Below, piece by piece: positions 40,618-49,735 of a stretch of DNA of 64,000 bases. The notes beneath the pieces are model-generated. The model saw only the letters and a program-made list of their open reading frames with translations, ran no database searches and had not been told where the DNA came from. The stretch comes from Asaia sp. W19 (lineage in GTDB: Bacteria; Pseudomonadota; Alphaproteobacteria; Acetobacterales; Acetobacteraceae): contig NZ_PNQZ01000061.1 of the NCBI RefSeq assembly GCF_003994335.1, forward strand, positions 186,001 through 250,000, read 5' to 3'. How positions within the stretch are numbered: the stretch's first letter is position 1; every line of letters begins with the position of its first letter. The position numbers were made by a program, and so were the translations under genes.

Positions 40618-41922
40618 TCAGGCGCTAAATTCATCGATGATGCCGACGCCGTTGGCTCCTGCGCCTCCCGCATTTTGGGCTGCTTGCTGGTTCGCATGAG
40701 CGCCGCCGCCGCCGCCCCAGCCGCCTGCGTTCCCGCCGGGCTGCGATGTGCCGCCATTATAGACAGTGATACCGGCCCCACCCGCACCCATAGGGCTATT
40801 GCTGCCAGGGGGAGCTGCGGCTGTTCCCAGCACAGCGATACCGGGCAAACCGCCCGCCGCTGCAACCGCGTAAACAATGTTCGGGCCGCTCGGCAGTCCA
40901 TTGCCAGGGCATCCCGGAATTGACGACGCAGCGCTGGAGGATGTTTGTGTTCCGGCATAGCCGCCAAGCCCACCGGGGCATGAGAGCGCAGCAAACGAGC
41001 CAAACGGGCCGAATGTGCTGGCGCCTCCGGTTCCGCCCGCCTTGCCAGTCACGCCAACGCCACCGACGCCGATGCTGATCGGGATCTGCTGACCAGGAGT
41101 GGCGGGGAAGATCGCCTCTACATAGGCACCCGCGCCACCGCTTGAAGCGCAGGACGAGCCGCCCCCACTGGTGTTATCGGCGCTTCCCCCCGCCGCACCG
41201 CCCGCCGCCTGGAGGCGAACACGAATTTTATAGACGCCAGCCGGGACAGTGTAAGTCTGGGACGATGTAATGACGGTCGTATTGAGGTTGCGACCGGAAT
41301 TCAGCCGGGCGGCAAATTCGGTCGTAGCGAAAGACTTGTCGCTCGTTCCGAGAGGCGCGGTCGTTCCAGTCGGATTCTGCATAAAGGAGACCGGCCCTGC
41401 CACGCTCTGCTGGCCCGTGTCGGCAGTTTCAAGGTAGTTACCGGCTGCCTGATAGTTACCGGCTGGCTGATAGTTACCGGCTGCCTGATAGTTCCCGGCT
41501 GGTTGCACTACGTGCCAATTTCCCGTGCCGTCCTGAAAGGCCGGATTGCCAGTCGGGGTGTCTATGCTTGCCTTGACGATACCCCCCAGATCACCGCCAG
41601 CATTAGCCACAAGCCCAGCGAACAGATCGCCCCACGAAGCGCCGGACGCACCGGGGACAGACACATTCCCCGCTACCGTCGAGACCCAGAATTTTCCTGG
41701 GGTGCTGCCATCGGGGACAACTGCATTCAGCCCGTACCCGCCCACCGAGGACGCCAAAGAGCTGTTGAAAGGGAGCAGCGCCCGGAGAGAGAGTGCGTCA
41801 AGAGAAACTCCCCCCACTGTCCCTGCATCAAGGGCACCAGTCAAAGCCCCTAGGACGGTCACATTGTTTAGGGTTGGGGAAGGGAACGCTTCATTACTGG
41901 ACAAGGGCAATTTCCCCACCAT
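40618..41922 (-). CDS. tail fibre protein with a Gly-rich C-terminal domain
   Basis: 434 residues. The N-terminal part is beta-rich and Ser/Thr/Gly-rich. A hexapeptide repeat [AP]AGNYQ (four copies, about residues 139-162) and a PTGTTAPLGTSDKSFATTEFAARL linker follow. The last 200 residues form a glycine-rich domain beginning TYTVPAGVYKIRVRLQAAGGAAGG and ending GVGIIDEFSA, a known phage fibre tip type. Probably receptor-binding. Confidence 0.75.
   Translation of the reverse strand: MVGKLPLSSNEAFPSPTLNNVTVLGALTGALDAGTVGGVSLDALSLRALLPFNSSLASSVGGYGLNAVVPDGSTPGKFWVSTVAGNVSVPGASGASWGDLFAGLVANAGGDLGGIVKASIDTPTGNPAFQDGTGNWHVVQPAGNYQAAGNYQPAGNYQAAGNYLETADTGQQSVAGPVSFMQNPTGTTAPLGTSDKSFATTEFAARLNSGRNLNTTVITSSQTYTVPAGVYKIRVRLQAAGGAAGGSADNTSGGGSSCASSGGAGAYVEAIFPATPGQQIPISIGVGGVGVTGKAGGTGGASTFGPFGSFAALSCPGGLGGYAGTQTSSSAASSIPGCPGNGLPSGPNIVYAVAAAGGLPGIAVLGTAAAPPGSNSPMGAGGAGITVYNGGTSQPGGNAGGWGGGGGAHANQQAAQNAGGAGANGVGIIDEFSA
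41435..41506 (-). repeat. 18-bp tandem repeat in the tail fibre gene, four copies
   Basis: Units TAGTTACCGGCTGCCTGA with small changes at 41435, 41453, 41471 and 41489. They encode the [AP]AGNYQ repeats on the minus strand. Confidence 0.9.
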
Positions 41923-42190
41923 TGTTCCAGAGCGTTCCGACTGAGCCCGGCACGGTCGGAAGTCCCCGCAGGTCCCCCGTCAGGAAGTAGTTCGCGCTTT
42001 GGAGTGCCTCAGCAAGTGTTGGGGCAATTGCCTCCGCCGTTTGGGCGGCTGCTGTAACCTGTGGCACAGCGACCTGGAGGGCGGTCTGCAAATCCAAGGC
42101 CGCTGCAACAGTCGCCGTATTGTCGTAGAAGAAAGAGCCGCAAATCTGCGTCGGCCCGGGTGTGGACAGGGTGCCGCTCATGGGCGCCAT
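41894..42190 (-). CDS. small virion-region protein before the tail fibre
   Basis: 98 residues (MAPMSGTLSTPGPTQICGSFFYDNTATVAAALDLQTALQ...). An Ala/Thr/Gln-rich helical middle is followed by GSVGTLWNNGGEIALVQ. It overlaps the tail fibre start by 29 bp and starts directly behind the connector gene. Role unknown, probably structural. Confidence 0.5.
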   Translation of the reverse strand: MAPMSGTLSTPGPTQICGSFFYDNTATVAAALDLQTALQVAVPQVTAAAQTAEAIAPTLAEALQSANYFLTGDLRGLPTVPGSVGTLWNNGGEIALVQ

Positions 42191-42811
42191 TTACTCCGTG
42201 ATATAGAGGGGCTGTATAGATGCTGGGCCGCCGCTGCTCTCCATCGCAATTGCTTGCCCCTGAACGTCCCCTAAAAGACCTGTGAAGGTGTCCTCCCAGG
42301 TCTGAGTTGACGGGTGATCGCACCATAGCCCCGCATATTTGAGGGCGGCGTAGGTGACGAGATCAGGGCAGGCCAGCGTGAACTCGTTCGTATCCGTGAG
42401 GTTGGATAGACTGCTAACCGCGCCATAATAGTGAAAGAGAACCGACCCACCCTGCGGAATGGCCCCCCGGAAATGGATCGTGCTCCCAATCCGGGCGTAA
42501 GCCTCAGGGTTTATCTGGTTGGGCAGTCCGACAATCTGACGGAAAGCGCGCCGCTCCAGCGCGCGGCTTCGGTCTTGACAAGAGAGGCTGGCGAATACGT
42601 CAATCATCTCAAGAAAATCGTCAGGCATGGTAGCGTACGTCATCTGCCCTTGCGCGAGGATAAGCCTGTGGCGTTCCATCGAAGGGACCCTGAGGGACCG
42701 CTGGATACGCGCCAAGCCTCGATTGACGAAATTGATTGCCTGTACCTGGGAGCAGTCGTCCCGGTTCAGCTCGCCGTTGAAGTCGCTGAGGATATCCTGA
42801 AGGGCGGCCAT
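42191..42811 (-). CDS. head-tail adaptor / tail tubular protein A-like
   Basis: 206 residues. An N-terminal helical part (FVNRGLARIQRSLRVPSMERHRL) and a MPDDFLEMIDVF segment lead to a C-terminal FTLACPDLVTYAALKYAGLWCDHPSTQTWEDTFTGLLGDVQGQA helix region. This layout fits T7 gp11-like adaptor proteins forming the ring below the portal. The overlap with the previous gene is TGATG. Confidence 0.65.
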   Translation of the reverse strand: MAALQDILSDFNGELNRDDCSQVQAINFVNRGLARIQRSLRVPSMERHRLILAQGQMTYATMPDDFLEMIDVFASLSCQDRSRALERRAFRQIVGLPNQINPEAYARIGSTIHFRGAIPQGGSVLFHYYGAVSSLSNLTDTNEFTLACPDLVTYAALKYAGLWCDHPSTQTWEDTFTGLLGDVQGQAIAMESSGGPASIQPLYITE

Positions 42812-43107
42812 CAGACCTCCTTCGAGGTCGCAAGGAACGCCTCAAGATTATCCCTGCGGAGCCGCGCTACGATATCCTTGGCCTCCATGTTCCAAGGGTC
42901 GAGACCTTGGGCACACCAGAGGTCGAATACGGCGGCTGGAATGGAGGCGACTTTCATGTATTCGCGCTCCCTCACATTTTTCGAGGCTAGGCGCTCGTCC
43001 CGCAGGTTTGCGAGGAAGTCATCAGAGAGTTCTTGCTGACGGAGGATCACAAGCGATCCGTCATCCTGCCCGATCAAGTCGGTGTGGACAGTGTTGAAAA
43101 CGTTCAA
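42811..43107 (-). CDS. small neck-region protein
   Basis: 98 residues (MNVFNTVHTDLIGQDDGSLVILRQQELSDDFLANLRDERL...). The compact KVASIPAAVFDLWCAQGLDPWNMEAKDIVARLRRDNLEAFLAT part is of a kind found between capsid and adaptor genes in T7-like phages. It lies behind a hairpin that follows the capsid gene. Function unknown. Confidence 0.6.
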   Translation of the reverse strand: MNVFNTVHTDLIGQDDGSLVILRQQELSDDFLANLRDERLASKNVREREYMKVASIPAAVFDLWCAQGLDPWNMEAKDIVARLRRDNLEAFLATSKEV

Positions 43108-43139
43108 GGGCCTGCTTTGAAGAATGTGAAGGGGAAGTT

Positions 43140-43163
43140 GAGGAGCCCCGTTAGAGGCTCCTC
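43140..43163 (-). terminator. hairpin behind the capsid gene
   Basis: 8-bp perfect stem GAGGAGCC/GGCTCCTC with an 8-nt loop. No T run follows on the minus strand. It occupies the same place as the T7 late terminator behind the capsid gene. Its minus-strand loop and flank read CCTCTAACGG, the core of the candidate phage promoter. Confidence 0.45.
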
Positions 43164-43172
43164 AGAGTGGCT

Positions 43173-44117
43173 TCAGGCCAAGTTCGTGATCAGCGCCGAG
43201 CCCTTGAAGTTCATGTGCTTCAGGGAGAACTCGCCAAGGATCTGAACATTGGTGCTGTCACCAGTGACGGCCAGCGTCTGGCGGAACCAGTCACGGAAGG
43301 TGACGAGCTTCCACATCGCCGGATCGAACAGCAGGGCATCCGCCGTGGTATCAGGGGTGCCCGATGCGCCAGTGCCGCGAATGAAGCGGTTCATCACGAC
43401 CTTAAGGGTCCCGTAAGGGGACTTGTAGATCGAAATGTTGTGGTTCAGCGTCGTGTCCTGGTTCTGGACGAACACAGTGCGGTTAGAGGCCGAGAAGCCA
43501 GCAATCGTGTTGGCATCGCTTGGGCGAACCATGATCGTGTTGGCATCAGCACCGGCATTGTAGCTGGCCTGCTGCGTCGTCAGGAGCATCTGCTCAGTGA
43601 GCGCCGTGGCTGCCGGAGCGGTGCCCGTGGCATTCAGGCCAGATCCTGCCGTGTAGACCATGCTGGGGTCGATCATGGCCTGGTAGCCAGCCATCTCACG
43701 GGCCGTGCCGTCCGCACCTGCGGCCTTGCCCTGGCCGGTGCCGATGAAGGCCCACTCTCGGTCGCGCTTCAGCTCCTTGGAGCGCAGGCCGAGCTGGTAA
43801 GCAAGCTCCTGACCACGGCCATAGGTTTTGGTCGCCTGCATTGAGCCCGTCACGCTGGCAGTCTTGGTGAAAATCTGCGTGGTGTTGGAGCGCATGACAG
43901 TCGGGTTGAACTGTGCAGCCGGGGCGCTGGCGCCTTCGACCTGGGCGTTCTGGCCCACGTTCATCAGCGAATCTTCCTGCCACTCGAACAGCTTCTGAGT
44001 GGACTTATCGCCGCCGATCATCGACTGGAACGGCGTAGCGGTCGGAGCGATATTGGAGATAACGTCCGAGATATCTTCTTTGGTGCCTACAACATCGTAG
44101 GAGGAAACAGTGGTCAA
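43173..44117 (-). CDS. major capsid protein (SU10/DUF5309-like)
   Basis: 314 residues. The start TTVSSYDVVGTKEDISDVISNIAPTATPFQSMIGG matches the DUF5309/SU10-type capsid group, probably HK97-fold, rather than T7 gp10. The later YKSPYGTLKVVMNRFI and LFDPAMWKLVTFRDWFRQTLA blocks fit the same group. The scaffold gene lies directly upstream on the minus strand, the normal order. High expression is expected. Confidence 0.8.
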   Translation of the reverse strand: MTTVSSYDVVGTKEDISDVISNIAPTATPFQSMIGGDKSTQKLFEWQEDSLMNVGQNAQVEGASAPAAQFNPTVMRSNTTQIFTKTASVTGSMQATKTYGRGQELAYQLGLRSKELKRDREWAFIGTGQGKAAGADGTAREMAGYQAMIDPSMVYTAGSGLNATGTAPAATALTEQMLLTTQQASYNAGADANTIMVRPSDANTIAGFSASNRTVFVQNQDTTLNHNISIYKSPYGTLKVVMNRFIRGTGASGTPDTTADALLFDPAMWKLVTFRDWFRQTLAVTGDSTNVQILGEFSLKHMNFKGSALITNLA

Positions 44118-44126
44118 ATATCTACC

Positions 44127-45053
44127 TTAGTGAAGTTTCGCCATGAACGCCGCAGTGATGGCGTCAGGGTCGGTGGGGTTTGCGCGAAGGGATTTCAGAG
44201 CCTTGTTCAGGCCATCCTTCTCGGACGCATCAGCATTTGAACCGGCTGAGCCCGGTTTGATCACCCGGCTGGGCTTATTGACGACCTTCTGGACCTGAGC
44301 ATCCACGGTCTTGCTGCCGGTATCGTAGAGGTATGCCTTGTGGAGGAGGCGGAGCATCGTCGGGTCTGTGACATTCTCGATGCCTTCAACGCCGCTCTTA
44401 CGGGCAAATTCAACGAGCTTGGGGTAAACGGCGGGGAAGTCCTTGATGCCCTTCATAGGGTCGGTAAGTTCCGCAGCGCAGGCCTTTGCGGCCTCCTGAC
44501 GGGCATCCTCAGCGGCCTTGCGGGCTTCCTCCAGACGCCCGTTCACCTCACTGTGGAGGAACGCGAGGTCCTTGTAGGCTGCCTCAGCATCAGCGCGGAC
44601 CTGCTTGAACGTCTCAGGGTCCACATTAGGGTCCCGGCTGATTGCAAGCCAGTCGAGGTCCTTGTAGGGCGCGTAGCGCTCCTCAGCGCGCTTCCACATT
44701 TCAGTGTAGGCGGCTTCGAGGCGATCCTTTTGAGCCGTAGCTGCTTCAGATGCCTTGGCAGCCTCAGCGAAGCGGCCAGAGAACTGCCCGTGCTCCTCAA
44801 TGAGGCTACGCAGTTCCTTCAGCTTGTAGGTCTTGATCTCCTCGCCGAAGGGGAGTTCAACGTCTGGATCGTCATCTTCGGCAGGAGCCTCGGCGCGCTC
44901 AGGCTCCGCTGCGTCCGTCTGCTCTGGTTCAGGGGGCTTCCTGCGAGGCTCCTCAGAGACCTCAGAAGGTGCCTGAGAGGCTTCCAAGTGGGCCGCGAAG
45001 GCATCCGTAGCGTCGAGTTCAACAGGCGCTGTAGCGGCACCCTCAGGGGCCAT
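44127..45053 (-). CDS. capsid scaffolding protein
   Basis: 308 residues from ATG 45053 (AGAGGG 6 nt upstream; a longer frame to 45080 is less likely). An acidic N-terminal third (EVSEEPRRKPPEPEQTDAAEPERAEAPAEDDDPDVELPFG), a coiled-coil middle (EAAKASEAATAQKDRLEAAYTEMWKRAEERY), and a basic C-terminus that would bind capsid subunits. It lies between portal and capsid genes. Confidence 0.78.
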   Translation of the reverse strand: MAPEGAATAPVELDATDAFAAHLEASQAPSEVSEEPRRKPPEPEQTDAAEPERAEAPAEDDDPDVELPFGEEIKTYKLKELRSLIEEHGQFSGRFAEAAKASEAATAQKDRLEAAYTEMWKRAEERYAPYKDLDWLAISRDPNVDPETFKQVRADAEAAYKDLAFLHSEVNGRLEEARKAAEDARQEAAKACAAELTDPMKGIKDFPAVYPKLVEFARKSGVEGIENVTDPTMLRLLHKAYLYDTGSKTVDAQVQKVVNKPSRVIKPGSAGSNADASEKDGLNKALKSLRANPTDPDAITAAFMAKLH

Positions 45054-45076
45054 GAGAGGCCCTCTGTTAAGCAGGA

Positions 45077-45358
45077 TCAATATGTGTCCTCATGGTTGTG
45101 TAGGGCATCGGCCATCTGCTCTCCGGCTGAGTGGCGCATCTGCAATTCTCGGCAGATTTCAGTCAGCGCGTATTGGAGCAGGTGGTGATATTCCCTGGCC
45201 TCCCGGCCTGCCTCCCCCGGCTTTGCGGCGCAGAGGGCGGATAGGTTGTAGTTCGTCAGATCATCGACCACAGCGCAGAAAGTCGTGTCATCGAGCAGGC
45301 GCTTTGCAGCCGCGCCGCGCTCAATCAAGAGCGCAGCCTGGTCCTCGTTAGGGTGCAT
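45077..45358 (-). CDS. small protein between portal and scaffold
   Basis: 93 residues from ATG 45358, overlapping the portal stop (TGATG). Helical (NEDQAALLIERGAAAKRLLDDTTFCAVVDDLTNYNLSAL...). Similar small proteins sit here in many podoviruses; role unknown. Confidence 0.55.
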   Translation of the reverse strand: MHPNEDQAALLIERGAAAKRLLDDTTFCAVVDDLTNYNLSALCAAKPGEAGREAREYHHLLQYALTEICRELQMRHSAGEQMADALHNHEDTY

Positions 45359-47406
45359 CAACCGGGGTCAATCCTTGCTTGTGCATCGCCCATTGCGAGG
45401 GCCTGTTTCGACATGAGCAGCTCAGTCGTATCGACCGCCACCTTGTGATTGAACTGATCCTGCTTGAGACCCTGATCGGCATGAGCCTTCTCAGTCTGAA
45501 GCTGAATCTTCGCCATGCCCTGCTCATACTTCTGCTGGGCTTCCTCACGAGATAGCTGAGCATTGAGCTTAGCGGCCTCGGCATTGGCCAGCTTGACCTG
45601 AGCATCTGCCTGCTTAACAGCGAGGTCAGCCTGCTGCATCGGATCGGGCTGCGGGGGCGGAATCTGGTCAGGAGGCAGCAGAACGCTGGTTGCATCCTTG
45701 ATCCCCATGTTTTCCAGAATTCGGCTAGCGACGTAGAACTTCTTCTCAGGCGCGTAAGCCGGACCATACCCATTGGCTGGGTTGGATAGGTACTGGTCGA
45801 TTGCCTGCCACTTCTGGGCCTCTTTCGCCTGCTCGCCGTACCCAAGAGCCAACGAGATATCCATCTCGGTGTCTTCGGGCCACTGAGTGAAGTCAGTCTG
45901 CGTCCAAACCCCGTTGGACTCCTGAATGAGCTTCTGCGGCTCCTCATTCTCCAGGATCAGCCGGTAGACCATTGAGTAGAGCTTGCGAAGGAATACCTCA
46001 GCAAAGTTCCTGGCGATGATCTTCTGACGGATTTGCGAGACCGCGATCAGGTCCTGCACCATGCCCTGAGAATTCTGGGTAGAGATGGCGTCCTTGTTCA
46101 GCCCCTGTGACAGACTGGATATGCCGCTGATTTCCTCGCCGCCCTGCTGAAGCTGGGACATGGTTTGGAACACGAATGGGTTAAGGGACGCCTGCGGCAG
46201 CGGAGCCACAGAGGAAATTACGTCGCGGACGTTGACGATGCCGCCGAGGCGGTTTTCCATCAGTTCGCGTGGGTTCGTCACGCCCCCCTGAGCGACCATC
46301 ATCCGGGGATTGGTGGTGATCAGCGAGTGGTTGATGATCGAGCGCGTCAGGAACGTCTGCGCGTTCTGCGTCGGAACCAGAAGAAGGCCGTAGTTGGCGC
46401 CGTAGAATGCATGGGACCGAGGCAGAGCGCAGAAGTCGATGAAGGGCTTATGGCTGACAGGTTCTTTGTCCAGAACCTGATTGCAGCACAGATCGACCTT
46501 GTAGAGCTGGCTTGTGCCATCCCCCTCAATGTCGAGGTGCATATAGCACTCATAGACGGTGTAGAGCTTGCGGGCATCCTGCGTGTCCCCGTCAAGGTCT
46601 GACAGGCCGATGATATCGCCCGTCTGCCCGAACCGCTGCACGACCTCAGGATTGAGCCGCTCGTCCATGCCGTCATCATCAGGTAGGTCCTCAATGATGC
46701 TTTTGGGGTACCCGTGCTTGATCAGCTCGGATTTGGTCATGGACTGGCGGTGGAACACCAGGTTTGCCTCCTCAATGGACGTTGCCATTTGGGAGATGCC
46801 GAACTCCTCAGGAGGAATTGGGCGCAGGCGGACTTGGGAGCGGTTGCGCTTGCACTTCACGAGAACGCGCTTCAGAGTACCGTCCTCGTCCCCTTTCTCG
46901 ACCTCCTCAACGGAACTCGTAGGGTCCTTCATAAGGAAGGCCATGAGCTGCTCGTAAGACGGCTCACTCAGGTCATAGAACTGGTCCTCATAGGAGGCCT
47001 CCCAATAGACCTTGCAGACCCCGTTACGGGCCTTCAGCGCGTCCTCGATAACCGTCTGGAACACCTGAAAGCCTGAGTTCTGCGAGAAGATAACGCGGGT
47101 AACGTAATCCGTGCGGAACTTGGCCTGCATATCCGTCTCGCCGGGGGCCGTGTTAAAAACGACCGGACGAGTGTTCCCTGAAAAGACCTCAAGGAGCTGG
47201 GCCTTCATGCTCTCAATACCGACATAGACATTCATCGAGCGGTAGTCAGAGTCTCCCTTGTGGAGCATTCCAGGCTTTTCGGCATCATAGTAGCGGGAGA
47301 CGCGCTCCCGTTCCTTGGACAGCTTCGAGCTGCCGCCGTAGCCGTAAGACTGGCCAATGCCGGTCTGGGCAATAGCGGCAATCGCCGCGTCTGTCAGTTT
47401 TGCCAA
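45358..47406 (-). CDS. portal protein
   Basis: 682 residues, TTG start behind AGGAG. The dodecameric head-tail gate and terminase docking site. Features: N-terminal KERERVSRYYDAEKPGM, MNVYVGIESMKAQLLEVFSGNTRPVVF, the EECKRNRSQVRLRPIPPEEF wing region, the central PLPQASLNPFVFQTM clip/stem part, and a long C-terminal Gln/Ala/Lys-rich coiled coil (about 600-670), which is typical of portal barrels. It lies next to terlarge with a 1-bp gap. Confidence 0.85.
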   Translation of the reverse strand: MAKLTDAAIAAIAQTGIGQSYGYGGSSKLSKERERVSRYYDAEKPGMLHKGDSDYRSMNVYVGIESMKAQLLEVFSGNTRPVVFNTAPGETDMQAKFRTDYVTRVIFSQNSGFQVFQTVIEDALKARNGVCKVYWEASYEDQFYDLSEPSYEQLMAFLMKDPTSSVEEVEKGDEDGTLKRVLVKCKRNRSQVRLRPIPPEEFGISQMATSIEEANLVFHRQSMTKSELIKHGYPKSIIEDLPDDDGMDERLNPEVVQRFGQTGDIIGLSDLDGDTQDARKLYTVYECYMHLDIEGDGTSQLYKVDLCCNQVLDKEPVSHKPFIDFCALPRSHAFYGANYGLLLVPTQNAQTFLTRSIINHSLITTNPRMMVAQGGVTNPRELMENRLGGIVNVRDVISSVAPLPQASLNPFVFQTMSQLQQGGEEISGISSLSQGLNKDAISTQNSQGMVQDLIAVSQIRQKIIARNFAEVFLRKLYSMVYRLILENEEPQKLIQESNGVWTQTDFTQWPEDTEMDISLALGYGEQAKEAQKWQAIDQYLSNPANGYGPAYAPEKKFYVASRILENMGIKDATSVLLPPDQIPPPQPDPMQQADLAVKQADAQVKLANAEAAKLNAQLSREEAQQKYEQGMAKIQLQTEKAHADQGLKQDQFNHKVAVDTTELLMSKQALAMGDAQARIDPG

Positions 47407-47407
47407 A

Positions 47408-49003
47408 TTACTCCTGAGGGGAAAGATACCAATCGTCCAGGACCTCTATGGGAACCCAGCGTTTTTCAGTGATGTGCAGAGCCATTGCGAGGGCCATAAC
47501 GGTGTCGTCGTGCTTGCCCTTATCGGCCTCCATGCGGCCCGATTGGGTGACGATGAAGGTCCGCATCTCGTCCAGCGTAGCCGGGTCGTAGATAGCTACC
47601 TGGTTCTTCCGAACCTCGGCGCGCAGCTTGTCGATGATCAGTGGCTTAGTAGAAACATTCGTCTGGAACCCCAGCCGCCGTGTGACCTGATCGGTCTCCT
47701 GATTGTGCACCTCGTCTGAGTAGACGTTAGGGTACAACAGGTCCTTGTATAGCCGCGTCACGGTGAGGATGCCGTGATTGTTTGCTTCCACAATGACCCG
47801 CGCATCGTTGTAAAGACGGCCCAGTGCCGCAAGGATATGGGCGAAATAGTCAGGGTCTACTTGAGCGCGGAAGATGCCCACCTGGCGCATGTCAGGGTCG
47901 AGGATCTGTGCCACGGACCAGTCACCGTTGACCCCAGCGGCTACGTCTGCCCCGATGAAGTAGTTCTCGCCCGGTGTGATTGGGTAGAACTGCTGAAGTT
48001 CCCCCATAGAGTGATCAACGAACTTCCCGCCTTCATACGCCATGCGAGACCGAGGCGGCTGAATAAGGCGGCGCATATCGTCCAATTTGAGCGGATCGAA
48101 CACGGGACGCCCGGAGGTCAGAAAGGCTTCCTCAGGGGTAGCCGGGTACTCCTGCTTCCACAGGTCCAGACCCTTCTCCGCGATCTTCTGACGGCGGAAC
48201 ATGAGCTGCCAGTCGTCAAGATCGTATTTGGCCGCTTCATCTTCCTCCATAGGGGTCCGTTGAAAGCCCTTTACAGGCTCAACGCGGCAGCTTGGATCAA
48301 TGAACCAAGGGAGGAACACGGGAACGAACTCTGATCGGCCCGCAACGGCCTCTTGCCACTGTTCATAGAACACCCCGGTCATACCGTTGGCGGTGCTCTC
48401 GATGTAAACCTCAGTGTCATCCGTCTTGGGCACCGCGTCCATCAGACCTGAGAAGATCTCTCGGCTGGACGACTTGGGCCAGAAGGCGACCTCAGAGGCG
48501 TGGACGTGTGTGAGCGTCTCGCCGCGCCCTACGGTGTCGCCGCCTGCTGTGGCAACGATATAGCCGCTATCCAGATGGCCGAAGCGCAATTCACGTCTGG
48601 AGGCAGTTTTGGTGGACGGCTTCAGGACTTCGGGGCACAACTCATGAAACCGCTGCGTCATGTCGAACAGGGTTGAGGTAGCTGTGGCATGGTGCGTGAC
48701 CACCATTGCCTTCTTGGCCTTGCGCTGGGAGACCCGGAAGTAGAGCCGCCCTTCAACGTAGGTGGATAGGCCCTGCTGGCGGGACTTCAGAATGATGACG
48801 CGAACGCGCCCTGTGGCTGCCTTCTGCTTCTCTACAATTTCGCTGAGACGCCGCTGAGCCTCGTTGAAGATGAACGGAACAATCTCGGACTTCTTCGTTC
48901 TGATCTTCAGGGCGTGACGGGCGTAGAACTCAAAGTCGTCATAAAGTCGGCGCCTCAGCGCCTGGCGATCCTGAGTGATTACTCGGAAATCCTGTCCAGC
49001 CAC
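47408..49003 (-). CDS. terminase large subunit
   Basis: 531-residue packaging motor and nuclease. ATPase: a deviant Walker A in VIILKSRQQGLST, and VHASEVAFWPKSSSRE, probably Walker B with catalytic Glu. RNase H-like nuclease: YFIGADVAAGVNGDWSVAQILDP, VIVEANNHGILTVTRLYKDL, and late KGKHDDTVMALAMA acidic residues. It overlaps the small-subunit candidate by 25 bp. Confidence 0.9.
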   Translation of the reverse strand: MAGQDFRVITQDRQALRRRLYDDFEFYARHALKIRTKKSEIVPFIFNEAQRRLSEIVEKQKAATGRVRVIILKSRQQGLSTYVEGRLYFRVSQRKAKKAMVVTHHATATSTLFDMTQRFHELCPEVLKPSTKTASRRELRFGHLDSGYIVATAGGDTVGRGETLTHVHASEVAFWPKSSSREIFSGLMDAVPKTDDTEVYIESTANGMTGVFYEQWQEAVAGRSEFVPVFLPWFIDPSCRVEPVKGFQRTPMEEDEAAKYDLDDWQLMFRRQKIAEKGLDLWKQEYPATPEEAFLTSGRPVFDPLKLDDMRRLIQPPRSRMAYEGGKFVDHSMGELQQFYPITPGENYFIGADVAAGVNGDWSVAQILDPDMRQVGIFRAQVDPDYFAHILAALGRLYNDARVIVEANNHGILTVTRLYKDLLYPNVYSDEVHNQETDQVTRRLGFQTNVSTKPLIIDKLRAEVRKNQVAIYDPATLDEMRTFIVTQSGRMEADKGKHDDTVMALAMALHITEKRWVPIEVLDDWYLSPQE

Positions 49004-49569
49004 GCCTCAGCGACTGAGAGCTGTGCCTCGGTCTTCACAACCGGCTTGGTCTTGGTGAACTCAAGGACGGTTTTGATGGCGCTCAGCCGGTCGCGCGGCG
49101 AGTAGAGGTATCTACTTGTTGGACGGGCCTCGTGTTCAGTCGGAGGTGCCGTATCTTTGGTGATGACGATTTCAACGGCAGCGGCCAGCGCAACGTCTGC
49201 CATTGCACCTTCGTCAGTGGTGATGCCTTCTTCGATCATCTTCTTCACAATTCTGTCTGCACGTTCCGCCCCTTCGCGCCTGATCTTGGCGAGGAGCTTC
49301 TTCTTGCCTGCCCAGCCAGGAGGGACGCCTTGGCAGCCCCACTTCTTCAGCTCGACAAGGCGCTTTATACGCTTGGAGCTTGCAACCTGGACTTCCTCAT
49401 ACTCTTCACGAGTTGCGGGGTAATGAGGCACCTTTCCGACGAGGCACGGGTACCAGATCCCCCTTACCTTGTCCTGCAACAGGGGATGCCGGTTGAGCGG
49501 CTTTGCGGTCGGTGGTCGGACGATCCTCGGCAGACCGTCCTCGGCAATATAACGTTCGTAGGCTGCCAA
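48979..49569 (-). CDS. probable terminase small subunit
   Basis: 196 residues from TTG 49569 with GGAG 9 nt upstream. The place before the large subunit, a basic helical middle (SSKRIKRLVELKKWGCQGVPPGWAGKKKLLAKIRREGAERADRIVKKMI) and a C-terminal helix that overlaps the large-subunit start fit a DNA-recognition small terminase. No strong family signature is visible. Confidence 0.6.
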   Translation of the reverse strand: MAAYERYIAEDGLPRIVRPPTAKPLNRHPLLQDKVRGIWYPCLVGKVPHYPATREEYEEVQVASSKRIKRLVELKKWGCQGVPPGWAGKKKLLAKIRREGAERADRIVKKMIEEGITTDEGAMADVALAAAVEIVITKDTAPPTEHEARPTSRYLYSPRDRLSAIKTVLEFTKTKPVVKTEAQLSVAEAWLDRISE

Positions 49570-49735
49570 CTGGCGTATCTCCTATTTTCTGCGCTATCTG
49601 CGCTTCGATTTCGGGGCGATGGGCGGCCAGAAAGCGGCCAGTAAGGTGGGAGACGGCGGCCTGAGCTTCAGCGTCGTCCAGCAGAGGGCATGAGAGGACA
49701 GCTTGGGTGTCCCTTAGAAGGTCCCCTAAGGTCAC
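49406..49735 (-). CDS. phage hypothetical protein overlapping the small terminase
   Basis: 109 residues. The first 70 (MTLGDLLRDTQAVLSCPLLDDAEAQAAVSHLTGRFLAAHRPEIEAQIAQKIGD) look like a genuine helical protein with an ATGA overlap to the upstream gene. The last third runs for 164 bp over the small terminase in another frame and looks random, so the true end could reflect a frameshift. Confidence 0.4.
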   Translation of the reverse strand: MTLGDLLRDTQAVLSCPLLDDAEAQAAVSHLTGRFLAAHRPEIEAQIAQKIGDTPVGSLRTLYCRGRSAEDRPTTDRKAAQPASPVAGQGKGDLVPVPRRKGASLPRNS

